This document shows, in pieces, positions 26,222 through 36,373 of a DNA stretch of 64,000 nt. Position 1 is the stretch's first letter. Each line of letters starts with the position of its first letter. Below the pieces are notes generated by a model that worked only from the letters and a program-made list of their open reading frames with translations, ran no database searches and was not told the DNA's origin. The translations under genes were made by a program, and so were the position numbers. Source of the stretch: Rhizobiales bacterium Ga0077545 (GTDB taxonomy: Bacteria; Pseudomonadota; Alphaproteobacteria; Rhizobiales; Methylopilaceae); NCBI GenBank assembly GCA_001464335.1, contig LNEV01000017.1, forward strand, positions 1-64,000, in the 5' to 3' direction.

Positions 26222-28254
26222 GAGCGCAGATCCATGAAATGTCCGGGCGGCCCCGCTTCCGCAACGGCCCGGCCGATGCGTACCGACAGGGTTTCCACCT
26301 CGAAACCGGCCGCCGTCAGGCCGTCGCGCAGCATAGGCAGCGCCGCTTCCAGCAGGGCCGCCGTCTCCGCGCGCTCCGCGAGAAGCCCAGCCGCAACCAC
26401 CTCGCCGGACAGCCGCACATCGGCCTCCACCGCGCCCGTTTCCTGCAGATCGAGCGCGGCCCGCACGCGCCAGTTCTTCTTTTTGTGCTCGGGCGCCGCC
26501 CTGTGCCCGTCGCGCTCGATGACGAAGCCGAACATGGCCGTGCGCCCGTCGACATTGACCGGCACCTCACACGACCAGCGCAGATCCGGCTGATCGCCGC
26601 GCATCGAAGCCGCCTTGTCGTCGGGCAGGCTCGCAATCTGGTGAAGGTTGATGCGCGAAAGGCCCGCCTCCGTCTCGGCGGCCACACGCGGCAGGATCTG
26701 CTCGGGCGGCAAGGGCATCCCCTGCCCGGCCTTTGCTGCCGGGGCCTGCGCCGCGGGCGGGGAGCCGGCCTGCGGCGGCGGCAGATGCGCTTCCGGGCGC
26801 GCCTGAGCATCCGTACGTATGCCGGACGATCCGAGCGCCGCGCGCAGCACGAACAGCGCCAGCTTCAGATCGGGCGGCGCGTCCTTCTGTCCCGCCAGCA
26901 TGGACAGGCTGCGCTCGGCGAAAAGTCCCGACGCAGCGATGGCTTTTGCAAGCTGCTCGGGACGCGCGGCGAGATCGAGCGGCAGGCGCCGGTCGAGCAC
27001 GTTCTGCGCCGCCTGGCGCACATCGCGCGGCACGTCGCTGCGTCCGGGAAGTTCCTCTACTTCGGCGAACAGATGCGCCATACCGTCCTGCCGCGCGGCG
27101 GCCACGCGCATATTCTGCTGCACCGCCTGCGCGGGCGTCATTGCCGCGGTCGGGCGGGCGGCGATGTCCGGCGCCTCCGGCGTCAGCATCAGGGCGCCGT
27201 TCGGCTGCACCGCGATCCGCACTTGGGCGCCGGGCACCAGCGACTGGCCGACAGGCAGTTGGAAGCTCCCAAGCGGCGTCGTCAGCCGCACGGCCCCCGG
27301 CTCGGTCGCGGCGGCGACATGCGCGGTGAGCGTCGTGCCCGGCGCGAACACCGGCACCTGCGGCCCGGACGGAACGAGGATCGGCGGCGGCGCGGGCGCG
27401 CGCGCGCCGGCGGCAGCATCCGTCCGAACTGTCATGAGGAGGCTTCCGCCCGGCTGCGCGGCAATCCTTACCTCGGTGCCGGGCGGCAGTGTTTTTCCAA
27501 TGGGGAGGTCGAACACGCCCTCGCGCGCCGCAACGCGCACCACCCCCTCGGGCGTCGAGGAGACGACGCGCGCCTCGACCATTTTTCCCGGCGCGATGTC
27601 GGGTGCTTCCCCCACAGGACGCGCCGTAAAGACACTCAGCGAAGGCAGCGACGCCGTCGGTGCGGGGGCGGATGACGTCGCAGGTGATTGGGGCACGACG
27701 TTTTCATGCGCGGGCACATGCACCTGCGCCGCCCCGCCCCTTTGCGCCGTCAGCCGGATCATTGTGCCTTCCGGCACCGCGCGCGCCAGCGGAAGATCGA
27801 CCTCTCCTCCCGGTGCCTGAACCCGCACCACACCCGGTGCGGGATTGCCTATCACCGTCGCCGCCACATTGCGGCCCAGCGGCGGCAGGCCCGCATCGCC
27901 GTTTGTGGGCGTGACAACGACATTCAAAGCCGGGAGCGTCATCGGCTGGCCCGGACGCGCGACGCCCGTGGGCGGCGTCTCGCCTCCCAGCACGGCGACC
28001 TGAAACCCGCCGCCCGGCTGCGCCGAAATGGCAACGCGCGTTCCGGCTGGCAGAGCCTGCGGCAGCGGCAGATCGATCTCGCCGCCCGGGCTCGTGAAAC
28101 GGAAAAGCCCGTCCGCGAGCGCAAGGCTGAGGCGCGCCTCCACCACCCGCCCGGCCTTCAGGGCGGACAGGGGGTCGCTCGTCCCGGCACTCGGGGAAAC
28201 GGGCAAAACACGATTGGGTCCGGTCACCACGGGCGGACGCTCCTTCCTCCCCAA
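26218..28254 (-). CDS. fliK: FliK-like hook-length control protein with four tandem N-terminal modules
   Basis: A 678-residue protein whose C-terminal ~120 residues match the FliK hook-length domain (RWSCEVPVNVDGRTAMFGFV, then the AALDLQETGAVEADVRLSGE core). The N-terminal half contains four copies of a ~53-residue module at about 35-89, 127-180, 223-276 and 306-358, each with the pattern G..VEARV..G.VR....G..DLP....LP.GT.VRI..QPGG. Linkers between copies are Pro/Ala-rich, as expected of a molecular ruler. It is followed by the coupled FlhB-C-like gene, its natural partner in substrate switching. No other flagellar gene is in the window, so this pair is an orphan. Confidence 0.78.
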   Translation of the reverse strand: MGRKERPPVVTGPNRVLPVSPSAGTSDPLSALKAGRVVEARLSLALADGLFRFTSPGGEIDLPLPQALPAGTRVAISAQPGGGFQVAVLGGETPPTGVARPGQPMTLPALNVVVTPTNGDAGLPPLGRNVAATVIGNPAPGVVRVQAPGGEVDLPLARAVPEGTMIRLTAQRGGAAQVHVPAHENVVPQSPATSSAPAPTASLPSLSVFTARPVGEAPDIAPGKMVEARVVSSTPEGVVRVAAREGVFDLPIGKTLPPGTEVRIAAQPGGSLLMTVRTDAAAGARAPAPPPILVPSGPQVPVFAPGTTLTAHVAAATEPGAVRLTTPLGSFQLPVGQSLVPGAQVRIAVQPNGALMLTPEAPDIAARPTAAMTPAQAVQQNMRVAAARQDGMAHLFAEVEELPGRSDVPRDVRQAAQNVLDRRLPLDLAARPEQLAKAIAASGLFAERSLSMLAGQKDAPPDLKLALFVLRAALGSSGIRTDAQARPEAHLPPPQAGSPPAAQAPAAKAGQGMPLPPEQILPRVAAETEAGLSRINLHQIASLPDDKAASMRGDQPDLRWSCEVPVNVDGRTAMFGFVIERDGHRAAPEHKKKNWRVRAALDLQETGAVEADVRLSGEVVAAGLLAERAETAALLEAALPMLRDGLTAAGFEVETLSVRIGRAVAEAGPPGHFMDLRS

Positions 28255-28398
28255 GAGAAGCCGATACGCCTTTCAAATGTCTTGCAAAGCCCGTTTGCCT
28301 TGTCGATTGTTGCCGCTTGGCGGCAGGTGCAACGCGCCCGCGCCCAAAAAAGGCAACGGGGCCCAGGTTTCAGGCCCGAAGCGGAGAGTGACAGGCGC

Positions 28399-29313
<915 letters not shown>

Positions 29314-29317
29314 GCGC

Positions 29318-30733
29318 ATGACGGACACCGTCCAGCCTGCACCGGCAGCCGAGGCGCCGGTCGAAACGCCTCCCGCAAAGGCGCCCCATCCTGCCCGGGC
29401 GCTGCTGAAGGATGCGGGCCTGTGGGCGCTTCTCACCTTTGCGCTGATGACGCCCGTCGTCGGCTTCAAGACGGTGGCGCGCGGCAACCGCTACGAGTTC
29501 GACAACAATATGGACGTGGTGCTCGGCTTCACCGTCCTCGTTTTCCTCGGCCGCATCCTTCTCAACCTGACGATCTGGAGCAAGCCGAAGACAGCGACCG
29601 CGCGCGCCGCCTCGGGAAGCGTGTTCGACAGCCCGACGGCCGTGCGGCTCAAACAATTCATCCGCCCGCTGCTGATCCTGATCGCGCTGTCCTATCCGTT
29701 CCTTGCGATCTGGACCTCGGGCGGCATGGTCACGGGCCGCTACTGGGTCGATCTCGGCATCCTCGTCATGACCTATGTGCTGCTCGGCTGGGGCCTCAAC
29801 ATCGTGGTCGGACTCGCGGGCCTGCTCGATCTCGGCTATGTCGCCTTCTATGCGGTCGGCGCGTACAGCTTTGCGCTGCTGACGATGAATTTCGGCATGT
29901 CGTTCTGGATGTGCCTGCCGCTGGCGGGCATTTTCGCGGCGTTTTTCGGCGTCGTTCTCGGTTTTCCGGTCTTGCGGCTGAGGGGCGATTATCTCGCCAT
30001 CGTCACGCTTGCCTTCGGCGAGATCATCCGCCTCGTTCTCATCAACTGGCGTGAATTCACCGGCGGCGCCTCGGGCATCAACCAGATCCCGCGCCCCAGC
30101 TTTTTCGGCCTCGAATTCGTCAACGGTCCGGGCGGCTTTGCCGATTTCTTCGGCCTCGCCTTCTCCCCGGTCCACCGGCTGATCTTCTTCTATTACGTCA
30201 TCCTCGCCCTCGCCTTCATCGTGCTGATCGTCACGATCCGCCTGCGCCGCCTGCCCATCGGCCGCGCCTGGGAAGCGATGCGCGAGGACGAGATCGCCTG
30301 CCGCTCGCTCGGCATTTCCATCGTCAATACGAAGCTGACCGCATTCGCGCTGGGCGCGATGTTCGGCGGTTTCGCGGGCACCGTCTTCGCCGCGCGGCAG
30401 GGCTATATCTCGCCGTCAGACTTCACCTTCATCCAGTCCGCGCTCATCGTCGCGATCGTGGTTCTCGGCGGTCTCGGCTCCAATCTCGGCGTCGTGTTCT
30501 CCGCGCTTGTCCTGATCGGCGGCGTGGAGATGCTGCGCAACCTCACCTTCATCAAGGAACTTTTCGGCGACGGCTTCGATCCGGTTCAATACCGCATGCT
30601 GATTTTCGGCCTTGTCATGGTCGTCATCATGGTCTGGAAGCCGCGCGGCCTTATTTCCTCCCGAACGCCGACCATCTTCCTCAAGGAGAAGAAGACGGTC
30701 ACATCCGACATGATCTCGGAGGGTCACGGCTGA
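29318..30733 (+). CDS. livM: branched-chain amino acid ABC transporter permease LivM
   Basis: A 471-residue permease, longer than typical LivM because of a Pro/Ala-rich N-terminal tail and extra spans before the conserved core. The core includes GWGLNIVVGLAGLLDLGYVA, FYAVGAYSFALL, FPVLRLRGDYLAIVTLAFGE and the docking loop WEAMREDEIACRSLGISIVN. It forms the translocation channel with LivH. It starts 4 nt after livH and ends on the first base of the livG start, consistent with one transcript. Confidence 0.93.
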   Translation: MTDTVQPAPAAEAPVETPPAKAPHPARALLKDAGLWALLTFALMTPVVGFKTVARGNRYEFDNNMDVVLGFTVLVFLGRILLNLTIWSKPKTATARAASGSVFDSPTAVRLKQFIRPLLILIALSYPFLAIWTSGGMVTGRYWVDLGILVMTYVLLGWGLNIVVGLAGLLDLGYVAFYAVGAYSFALLTMNFGMSFWMCLPLAGIFAAFFGVVLGFPVLRLRGDYLAIVTLAFGEIIRLVLINWREFTGGASGINQIPRPSFFGLEFVNGPGGFADFFGLAFSPVHRLIFFYYVILALAFIVLIVTIRLRRLPIGRAWEAMREDEIACRSLGISIVNTKLTAFALGAMFGGFAGTVFAARQGYISPSDFTFIQSALIVAIVVLGGLGSNLGVVFSALVLIGGVEMLRNLTFIKELFGDGFDPVQYRMLIFGLVMVVIMVWKPRGLISSRTPTIFLKEKKTVTSDMISEGHG

Positions 30734-31634
30734 TGCCCGAAAGCAGCATCATCCTGCGCGTCGAGCATCTTTCCATGCGCTTCGGGGGCCTGGTTGCCGT
30801 GGACGATCTGTCCTTCGACGCGAAGAAGGGCGACATCACGGCCATCATCGGCCCGAACGGCGCCGGCAAGACGACCGTCTTCAACTGCATCACCGGCTTC
30901 TACAAACCGACATCCGGCCGCATGTCGCTGGTTCACGGCGACGATGCGGTGCTGGCGCAGGTCGATCAGATCACGGCGTCCGGGCAGCAATGGGTCAAGA
31001 CGAAAGACGGCGCGCTCTATCTGCTCGAGCGCCTTCAGAACCACAAGGTCGCCGAACTCGCGCATGTCGCCCGCACGTTCCAGAACATCCGCCTGTTCGG
31101 CGGCATGACGCTGCTCGAAAATCTCCTCGTCGCGCAGCACAACACGCTAATGCGCGCGTCGGGTTATTCGGTGTTCGGTCTTCTGGGCATCGGCGGCTAT
31201 GGCCGCGCCGAGCAGGAAGCGGTCGACAAGGCAAGCTATTGGCTTGAACAGACCGGCCTCCTCGACCGTGCCGACGATCCCGCCGCCAGCCTGCCCTATG
31301 GTGCCCAAAGGCGTCTCGAAATCGCGCGCGCGATGTGCTCGGACCCGGTGCTTCTGTGTCTGGACGAGCCCGCCGCCGGCCTCAACGCCCGCGAGGGCGA
31401 TGAGCTGAACGAGCTGCTCCTCGCCATCCGCAAGAACCACGGCACCTCGATCCTCCTGATCGAGCACGATATGGGCGTCGTGATGCAGATTTCCGACCGC
31501 ATCGTCGTCCTCGATTACGGCAAGAAGATCGCCGACGGCACACCGATCGAGGTGCGGAACGATCCCAAGGTCATCGCCGCCTATCTCGGCGTCGAGGAGG
31601 ACGAGACCGAACTCGTCGCCGAGGAGATCTCGGT

Positions 31635-31638
<4 letters not shown>
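30733..31638 (+). CDS. livG: branched-chain amino acid ABC transporter ATP-binding protein LivG
   Basis: A 301-residue ATPase, ~45 residues longer than the usual LivG. Walker A is GPNGAGKTT, the Q-loop VARTFQNIRLF, the signature LPYGAQRRLEIARAM, Walker B LLCLDEPAAG, and the switch His lies in LLIEHDMGVVM. The extra length is an insert between Walker A and the Q-loop (HGDDAVLAQVDQITASGQQW, TKDGALYLLERLQNHK), seen in LivG of several alphaproteobacteria. It pairs with LivF on the permease; the stop overlaps the livF start. Confidence 0.93.
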
Positions 31639-32354
<716 letters not shown>

Positions 32355-32357
32355 CCT

Positions 32358-32699
32358 ATGGGCATGATCTGGGAAGTCGGCATCGCGGATTTTATCATCG
32401 TCACACTCCTCCTCGGCGGCGGTGCCGCCTACATGACGGGCCGCGCGACAGCCAATGCCTGGGAACCGGCGAGCCGCGCGCTTGCCTGGATGATCCCGCT
32501 GACGGCTGCCGTGCGCTTCATCCATTTTGCGATGTTCGACGGCACGTTGCTGTCGCCGCATTTCTATCTCGTGGATTTCGTCATTCTGGCCGCCGCCGCT
32601 CTGTTCGGCCACCGCCTGACGCGGGCGCGCCAGATGACCCGCCGCTATGACTGGGCGATCGAGTCATCGGGAATGCTCGGCTGGCGGCTGCGGTCCTGA
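32358..32699 (+). CDS. DUF6867 membrane protein of the liv operon
   Basis: A 113-residue protein with three hydrophobic spans (IADFIIVTLLLGGGAAYMTG, LAWMIPLTAAVRFIHFAMFD, FYLVDFVILAAAALFGHRLT) and a C-terminal RQMTRRYDW...W motif. The same family follows livF in many Hyphomicrobiales. GGAGCC precedes the ATG 3 nt after livF. Its constant position suggests an accessory role in branched-chain amino acid uptake, but no function has been shown. Confidence 0.8.
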   Translation: MGMIWEVGIADFIIVTLLLGGGAAYMTGRATANAWEPASRALAWMIPLTAAVRFIHFAMFDGTLLSPHFYLVDFVILAAAALFGHRLTRARQMTRRYDWAIESSGMLGWRLRS

Positions 32700-32761
32700 A
32701 GAAGCGTGCTTTTCCCTTGGAAAAAGCCATGCACTATAGTCGTATGTAGGTTAAACCCGCT

Positions 32762-32779
32762 CAGCGCCCGAAGGCGCTG
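32762..32779 (+). promoter_or_regulatory. hairpin in the livK leader
   Basis: CAGCGCC-CGAA-GGCGCTG is a 7-bp stem with a stable tetraloop, 33 nt before the livK start and without a U-tract. It may stabilise the abundant binding-protein mRNA after processing, as is common between transporter genes. Confidence 0.4.
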
Positions 32780-32811
32780 ACTAAAGACATCCGTTGAAGG
32801 AGATGGCGTCG

Positions 32812-34029
32812 ATGAAAAAGGCTCTTCTTGCAAGTGTGTTCCTGCTCGGAACGCTTGCTCTTGCCGGCTGCGGCGAAGAACAGAGCGCGGAAAAGGCCGC
32901 GCCCGCAGGAAACGAAACGGCATCCTCGACCCCGGCTCCGGCGTCCACGCCCGCCCCGGCCGAAACGCCCGCGGCTGCCGGTGGCAGCGGCCCCATCAAG
33001 ATCGTCATGCAGGGCCCGATCACGGGTTCGGAAGCAACGTTCGGCGCGCAGATGAAGGTCGGCGCGGAAGCGGCCGTCCGTGACATCAACGCCGCTGGCG
33101 GCGTGCTCGGACGCCAGCTCGAACTCGTCACCGAAGACGACAAGTGCGACGGCACCGAATCGACTTCGGTCGCCAACCGCGTCGCCGGTTCCGGCGCCTC
33201 GTTCGTCGTCGGCTCGTTCTGCTCGGGCGCATCGATCCCGGCGTCCGCCGTCTATGCGGAATCGAACATCGTCATGATCTCGCCCGCCTCGACCAATCCG
33301 AAATTCACCGACCAGCGTCCGGGTCCGGGCGTGTTCCGCACCTGCGGCCGCGACGACCAGCAGGGGCCGACGGCGGCGGAATACATCATCAAGAACTTCG
33401 CCGGAAAGAACGTCGCGGTGCTGCACGACAAGTCGCCCTATGGCGAAGGCCTCGCGCTTGAAACCGAAAAGGCCCTCAAGGCGGGCGGCCTCGAGCCGGT
33501 TCTCTCCGACAGCTTCAACAAGGGCGACACCGATTTCTCGGCGCTCGTCTCCAAGCTGAAGCAGGCCAATGTCGATCTGGTCTACACCGGCACCTACCAC
33601 ACCGAAGCCGGCAACCTCGTGAAGCAGCTGCGCCAGCAGGGCGTCCAGGCCCCGGTCATGGCCGGAGACGCGCTCGTGGCCGCCGAGTTCTGGACCATTG
33701 CCGGAAACGACGGCGAAGGCACGCTGATGACCTTCTCGCCCGACCCGGCAAAGGACCCCGCCAACGCCGAAATCGTGAAGAAGTTCGCCGATGCGGGCAC
33801 GAAGGCCGAGGGCTACGTCCTCTACACCTATGCTTCTATCCAGGCCTGGGCCGACGCGGTGAAGACCGCCAACTCGACCGATTTCGAACCGGTCGTGAAG
33901 GCGCTCGATGCCGGCACGTTCAAGACCGTGATCGGAGACATCGACTTCAACGACAAGGGCGACGTCACGCTGCCCGGCTATGTCGTCTACAAATGGTCGA
34001 ACGGTGCGTACGACTACGCCACCAACTGA
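32812..34029 (+). CDS. livK: branched-chain amino acid-binding protein, predicted lipoprotein
   Basis: A 405-residue substrate-binding protein. The start at ATG 32812 follows AAGGAG by 9 nt. The N-terminus MKKALLASVFLLGTLALAGC has a lipobox (LAGC), so Cys20 is probably lipidated. Residues ~24-62 are a low-complexity Ala/Pro/Thr/Glu tether, followed by the type I binding fold: IKIVMQGPITGSEATFGAQM, DINAAGGVLGRQLELVTEDD, GSFCSGASIPASAVYAES and VLYTYASIQAWADAVK. Lipid anchoring is less common than free periplasmic LivJ/K in Proteobacteria. Last gene of the operon, closed by a strong terminator. Confidence 0.9.
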   Translation: MKKALLASVFLLGTLALAGCGEEQSAEKAAPAGNETASSTPAPASTPAPAETPAAAGGSGPIKIVMQGPITGSEATFGAQMKVGAEAAVRDINAAGGVLGRQLELVTEDDKCDGTESTSVANRVAGSGASFVVGSFCSGASIPASAVYAESNIVMISPASTNPKFTDQRPGPGVFRTCGRDDQQGPTAAEYIIKNFAGKNVAVLHDKSPYGEGLALETEKALKAGGLEPVLSDSFNKGDTDFSALVSKLKQANVDLVYTGTYHTEAGNLVKQLRQQGVQAPVMAGDALVAAEFWTIAGNDGEGTLMTFSPDPAKDPANAEIVKKFADAGTKAEGYVLYTYASIQAWADAVKTANSTDFEPVVKALDAGTFKTVIGDIDFNDKGDVTLPGYVVYKWSNGAYDYATN

Positions 34030-34050
34030 TCGCTGTCTGACGTAAAGACG

Positions 34051-34083
34051 AAGCCCGCCGCGAGAGATCGCGGCGGGCTTTTT
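34051..34083 (+). terminator. intrinsic terminator of the liv operon
   Basis: AAGCCCGCCGCGA-GAGA-TCGCGGCGGGCTT followed by further T residues, a 13-bp stem with U-tract. Confidence 0.93.
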
Positions 34084-34111
34084 CATGCCGTCCTGGGTTC
34101 GGCGCGAACGC

Positions 34112-34843
34112 CTATCCCAACTTCCCAAGCGCCGGAAACGTTTCCAGCAGGAAGAAACTGAACCGCGTGATCCAGCCCGTCAGGAAGGCGATGCCGACCA
34201 GAACGAGCAGCGCGCCGATTGCTTTCTCGACCCGCCCGAGATGACGGCGGAAACGCGCAAGAAACCGCGTGAACGGCCCCATGGCGAAGGCCGCCAGAAG
34301 AAACGGCAGGCCGAGACCTGCGGCATACACCGCCAAAAGCCCCGCGCCGCGCGTCACCGTGGCTTCCGCCGCCGCAACTGTCAGCACCGCCGCAAGCACC
34401 GGGCCGATGCAGGGCGTCCAGCCGAAGCCGAAGGCCAGGCCCATCACATAGCCGCCCCACATCCCGACCGGCTTGGCCGGATTGAAGCGTGCCTCGCGGT
34501 AGAGGAAGGCGATCTTGAACAGACCGAGGAAATGCAGCCCCATCACGATGATCGCGACGCCCGCGAGGATAGTCAGCCAATCGAGATGCTGCCGGATCAA
34601 TGCTCCGAACACCGAGGCCGTGGCGCCCAGCAGCACGAAGACGGTGCTGAAGCCGAGCACGAACAGGCTTGCGGTGCCCAGCGCTCGCCCGATCACGACA
34701 GCGCCCGGCTGCCGCTCCTGCAATTCGTCGAGGCTCGTTCCTGCGAGAAAGCTAAGATAGGCGGGAACCAGCGGCAAGACGCAGGGCGTCAGAAAGCTGA
34801 TTGTTCCGGCAAGGAAAACGGCAGGCAGCGTGATATCGGCCAT
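34112..34843 (-). CDS. ccdA: CcdA-type thiol-disulfide transporter for cytochrome c biogenesis
   Basis: A 243-residue inner-membrane protein with six predicted spans. It carries the two transmembrane cysteines in proline contexts, FLTPCVLPLVPAYLSFLAG near the N-terminus and GFGWTPCIGPVLAAVLT in the second half, which shuttle electrons from cytoplasmic thioredoxin to the periplasm. It lacks the DsbD alpha and gamma domains, so it is the short CcdA form. It is monocistronic here. TrxB, elsewhere in the window, is the upstream source of reducing power. Confidence 0.93.
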   Translation of the reverse strand: MADITLPAVFLAGTISFLTPCVLPLVPAYLSFLAGTSLDELQERQPGAVVIGRALGTASLFVLGFSTVFVLLGATASVFGALIRQHLDWLTILAGVAIIVMGLHFLGLFKIAFLYREARFNPAKPVGMWGGYVMGLAFGFGWTPCIGPVLAAVLTVAAAEATVTRGAGLLAVYAAGLGLPFLLAAFAMGPFTRFLARFRRHLGRVEKAIGALLVLVGIAFLTGWITRFSFFLLETFPALGKLG

Positions 34844-34998
34844 GATGCTGTTCGCAGCTGAGGGTGGGCCCTTCTAGCGGCCCCGCCGCACGAACACCAA
34901 TCCGGCACGATCACATTCCGGCGCGGAGCGCCCTCGTACCCTCCGGGAAACTACGCAGGGAATGAATGCAGTTTCCCGCGTGGAAACCTTCGGCTCAG

Positions 34999-35146
34999 GC
35001 CTTCCCGGCGCTCAAGGATATCGGCGATATCGGCCGCATCATCTCCGCCATTGCCTGGCGTGCGGGAAGCCGCGGAGGCAACGGGATCGGTCTCATCGAC
35101 CGTGCAGACCCTTGCATCGGGTCTCGAACAGCAGGGCGCGCGCATT
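34999..35146 (+). pseudogene. possible remnant of a methyl-accepting chemotaxis protein C-terminus
   Basis: The 341-bp gap between ccdA and the HWE kinase has no intact gene, but one plus frame reads FPALKDIGDIGRIISAIA and, after a jump to the next frame at ~35051, VREAAEATGSVSSTVQTLAS then GLEQQGARI. In chemoreceptors these blocks are joined by the ~15-residue AAxEEQ...IARN stretch, missing here. The likeliest reading is a deletion plus frameshift in an old receptor tail. The resemblance is short and could be chance. Confidence 0.35.
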
Positions 35147-35184
35147 GCGCCTCAGCGCCGCCTGAGCGGCACCGGCCGGGCCAT

Positions 35185-36183
35185 TCATCCCTGTCTCAAG
35201 TCCTCGACGGGGACGGCAAGCCGACAAATCACGCCTTCGGTTGCAAATTCCAGAGCGGCGCGGCCGTCCGGATAACTTCGGAGCGATTGCTGGATCAGGC
35301 GAGAGCCGAATCCCGCCTGCGCCGGCGTCACGACCGCCGGCCCGCCCCGCTCCGTCCAGACAAGTTCGAACAGGCCGGTCTTTTCATCAACGGTCCAGCC
35401 GATGCGGACCGTGCCCTCACCTGTGCTCAGGGAACCATATTTGGTCGCGTTGGTGCAGAGTTCGTTGATCACGAGGGCCAGAGCGAGCGCACTCCGCGGG
35501 CTGATCGCGAGGTCTGCACCGTTTATCGAAAAGCGCGACGGTTCCCCGTCGAACGGCTTCACCGTTTCGCGGACGAGCGCCTTGATGCGTGCCGCGCCTC
35601 GGCTCTCGTCCATCAGCAGATGATGCGTACGCCCGAGCGCTTCGATGCGCTGCGAGATGGAAATACGTGCGCTCTCCAGATCCTTGGCGGATCGCAGGCT
35701 CTGCGTGGCGATGGCGGATACCATCGCAAGCGTGTTCATCACGCGGTGCTGCATTTCCCGCATCAGAAGATCGCGGGTGCGATCCGCCTCGACCTGTCGC
35801 GTGATGTCGCGCGAGATGGAGAGTATCTTTCGCGGCTTCCCGTCGGTTCCCAGAATCGGACTGACCGTCACGTCCCACCAGCGCGGCGTTCCCCTGGCGG
35901 TCGGCGCCGGTCCACGGAAATGGTAGGCTTGTCCGGAAGCGGCCGCCGCGATGGCCTTGGCCGCGTCCGTGTCGCCTTCTCCCGGCCAGAAGCTTGGCCA
36001 GGGGCAACCAACAAGCTTCGTGATGTCGTCGACTTCCATAACCCGTTGACCGCCCGAACTCATAAATTCGAGCGTACCGTCCAGCTCAAGAACCTTGATG
36101 CAGTCCGAACTTGCCTGAAGAATTCCGGAGACGATTTCGGTCTCCGCGACAAGAGTCCGGATGTCGTCCGGAAGATCGCTCAC
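35185..36183 (-). CDS. PAS-containing HWE-family sensor histidine kinase
   Basis: A 332-residue soluble kinase. Residues ~15-130 form a PAS domain (ILQASSDCIKVLELDGTLEF ... DVTVSPILGTDGKPRKILSI). The kinase core has the HWE H-box LLMREMQHRVMNTLAMVSAI, the N-box ALVINELCTNATKYGSLS and WTERGGP, the W-x-E signature. It has no transmembrane segment, so it senses an internal cue such as light, redox or a ligand through PAS. The start is GTG 36183. No response regulator is adjacent, so the partner must be elsewhere, which is usual for this family. Confidence 0.9.
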   Translation of the reverse strand: MSDLPDDIRTLVAETEIVSGILQASSDCIKVLELDGTLEFMSSGGQRVMEVDDITKLVGCPWPSFWPGEGDTDAAKAIAAAASGQAYHFRGPAPTARGTPRWWDVTVSPILGTDGKPRKILSISRDITRQVEADRTRDLLMREMQHRVMNTLAMVSAIATQSLRSAKDLESARISISQRIEALGRTHHLLMDESRGAARIKALVRETVKPFDGEPSRFSINGADLAISPRSALALALVINELCTNATKYGSLSTGEGTVRIGWTVDEKTGLFELVWTERGGPAVVTPAQAGFGSRLIQQSLRSYPDGRAALEFATEGVICRLAVPVEDLRQG

Positions 36184-36373
36184 GTTTATGATGATGTACC
36201 CTCAAAAGGCCGCGTCCCGGACCGGTATATAGGGCGGCCATACTCCAACGCACAGTGACCCCATGTTGCTCCCCGGCAAAACCTCGGCACAAAGGTTGCC
36301 CCTGCTCGCCCCTCCCATTAGATAAGCGGCGAGTTTCCCGTCACTTCCGCAAATTTTCCCGAGGTGTGCCCGC

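Noticed and set aside
28255..28398. Extension of livH upstream into the fliK gap
   Set aside because: The frame is open but the added residues are Arg/Gln-rich and unrelated to LivH, and the ATG at 28399 has a ribosome site and the family N-terminus.
34951..35145. A 64-codon leftward frame after the HWE kinase
   Set aside because: Cys/Arg/Ala-rich without ribosome site or family pattern; the position of a small response protein is tempting but nothing in the sequence supports it.
34966..36258. A 430-codon rightward open frame across the HWE kinase region
   Set aside because: It lies antisense to a kinase with clear PAS, H-, N- and W-x-E motifs and has no family features itself. Only its first ~150 bases carry a possible chemoreceptor trace, listed separately.
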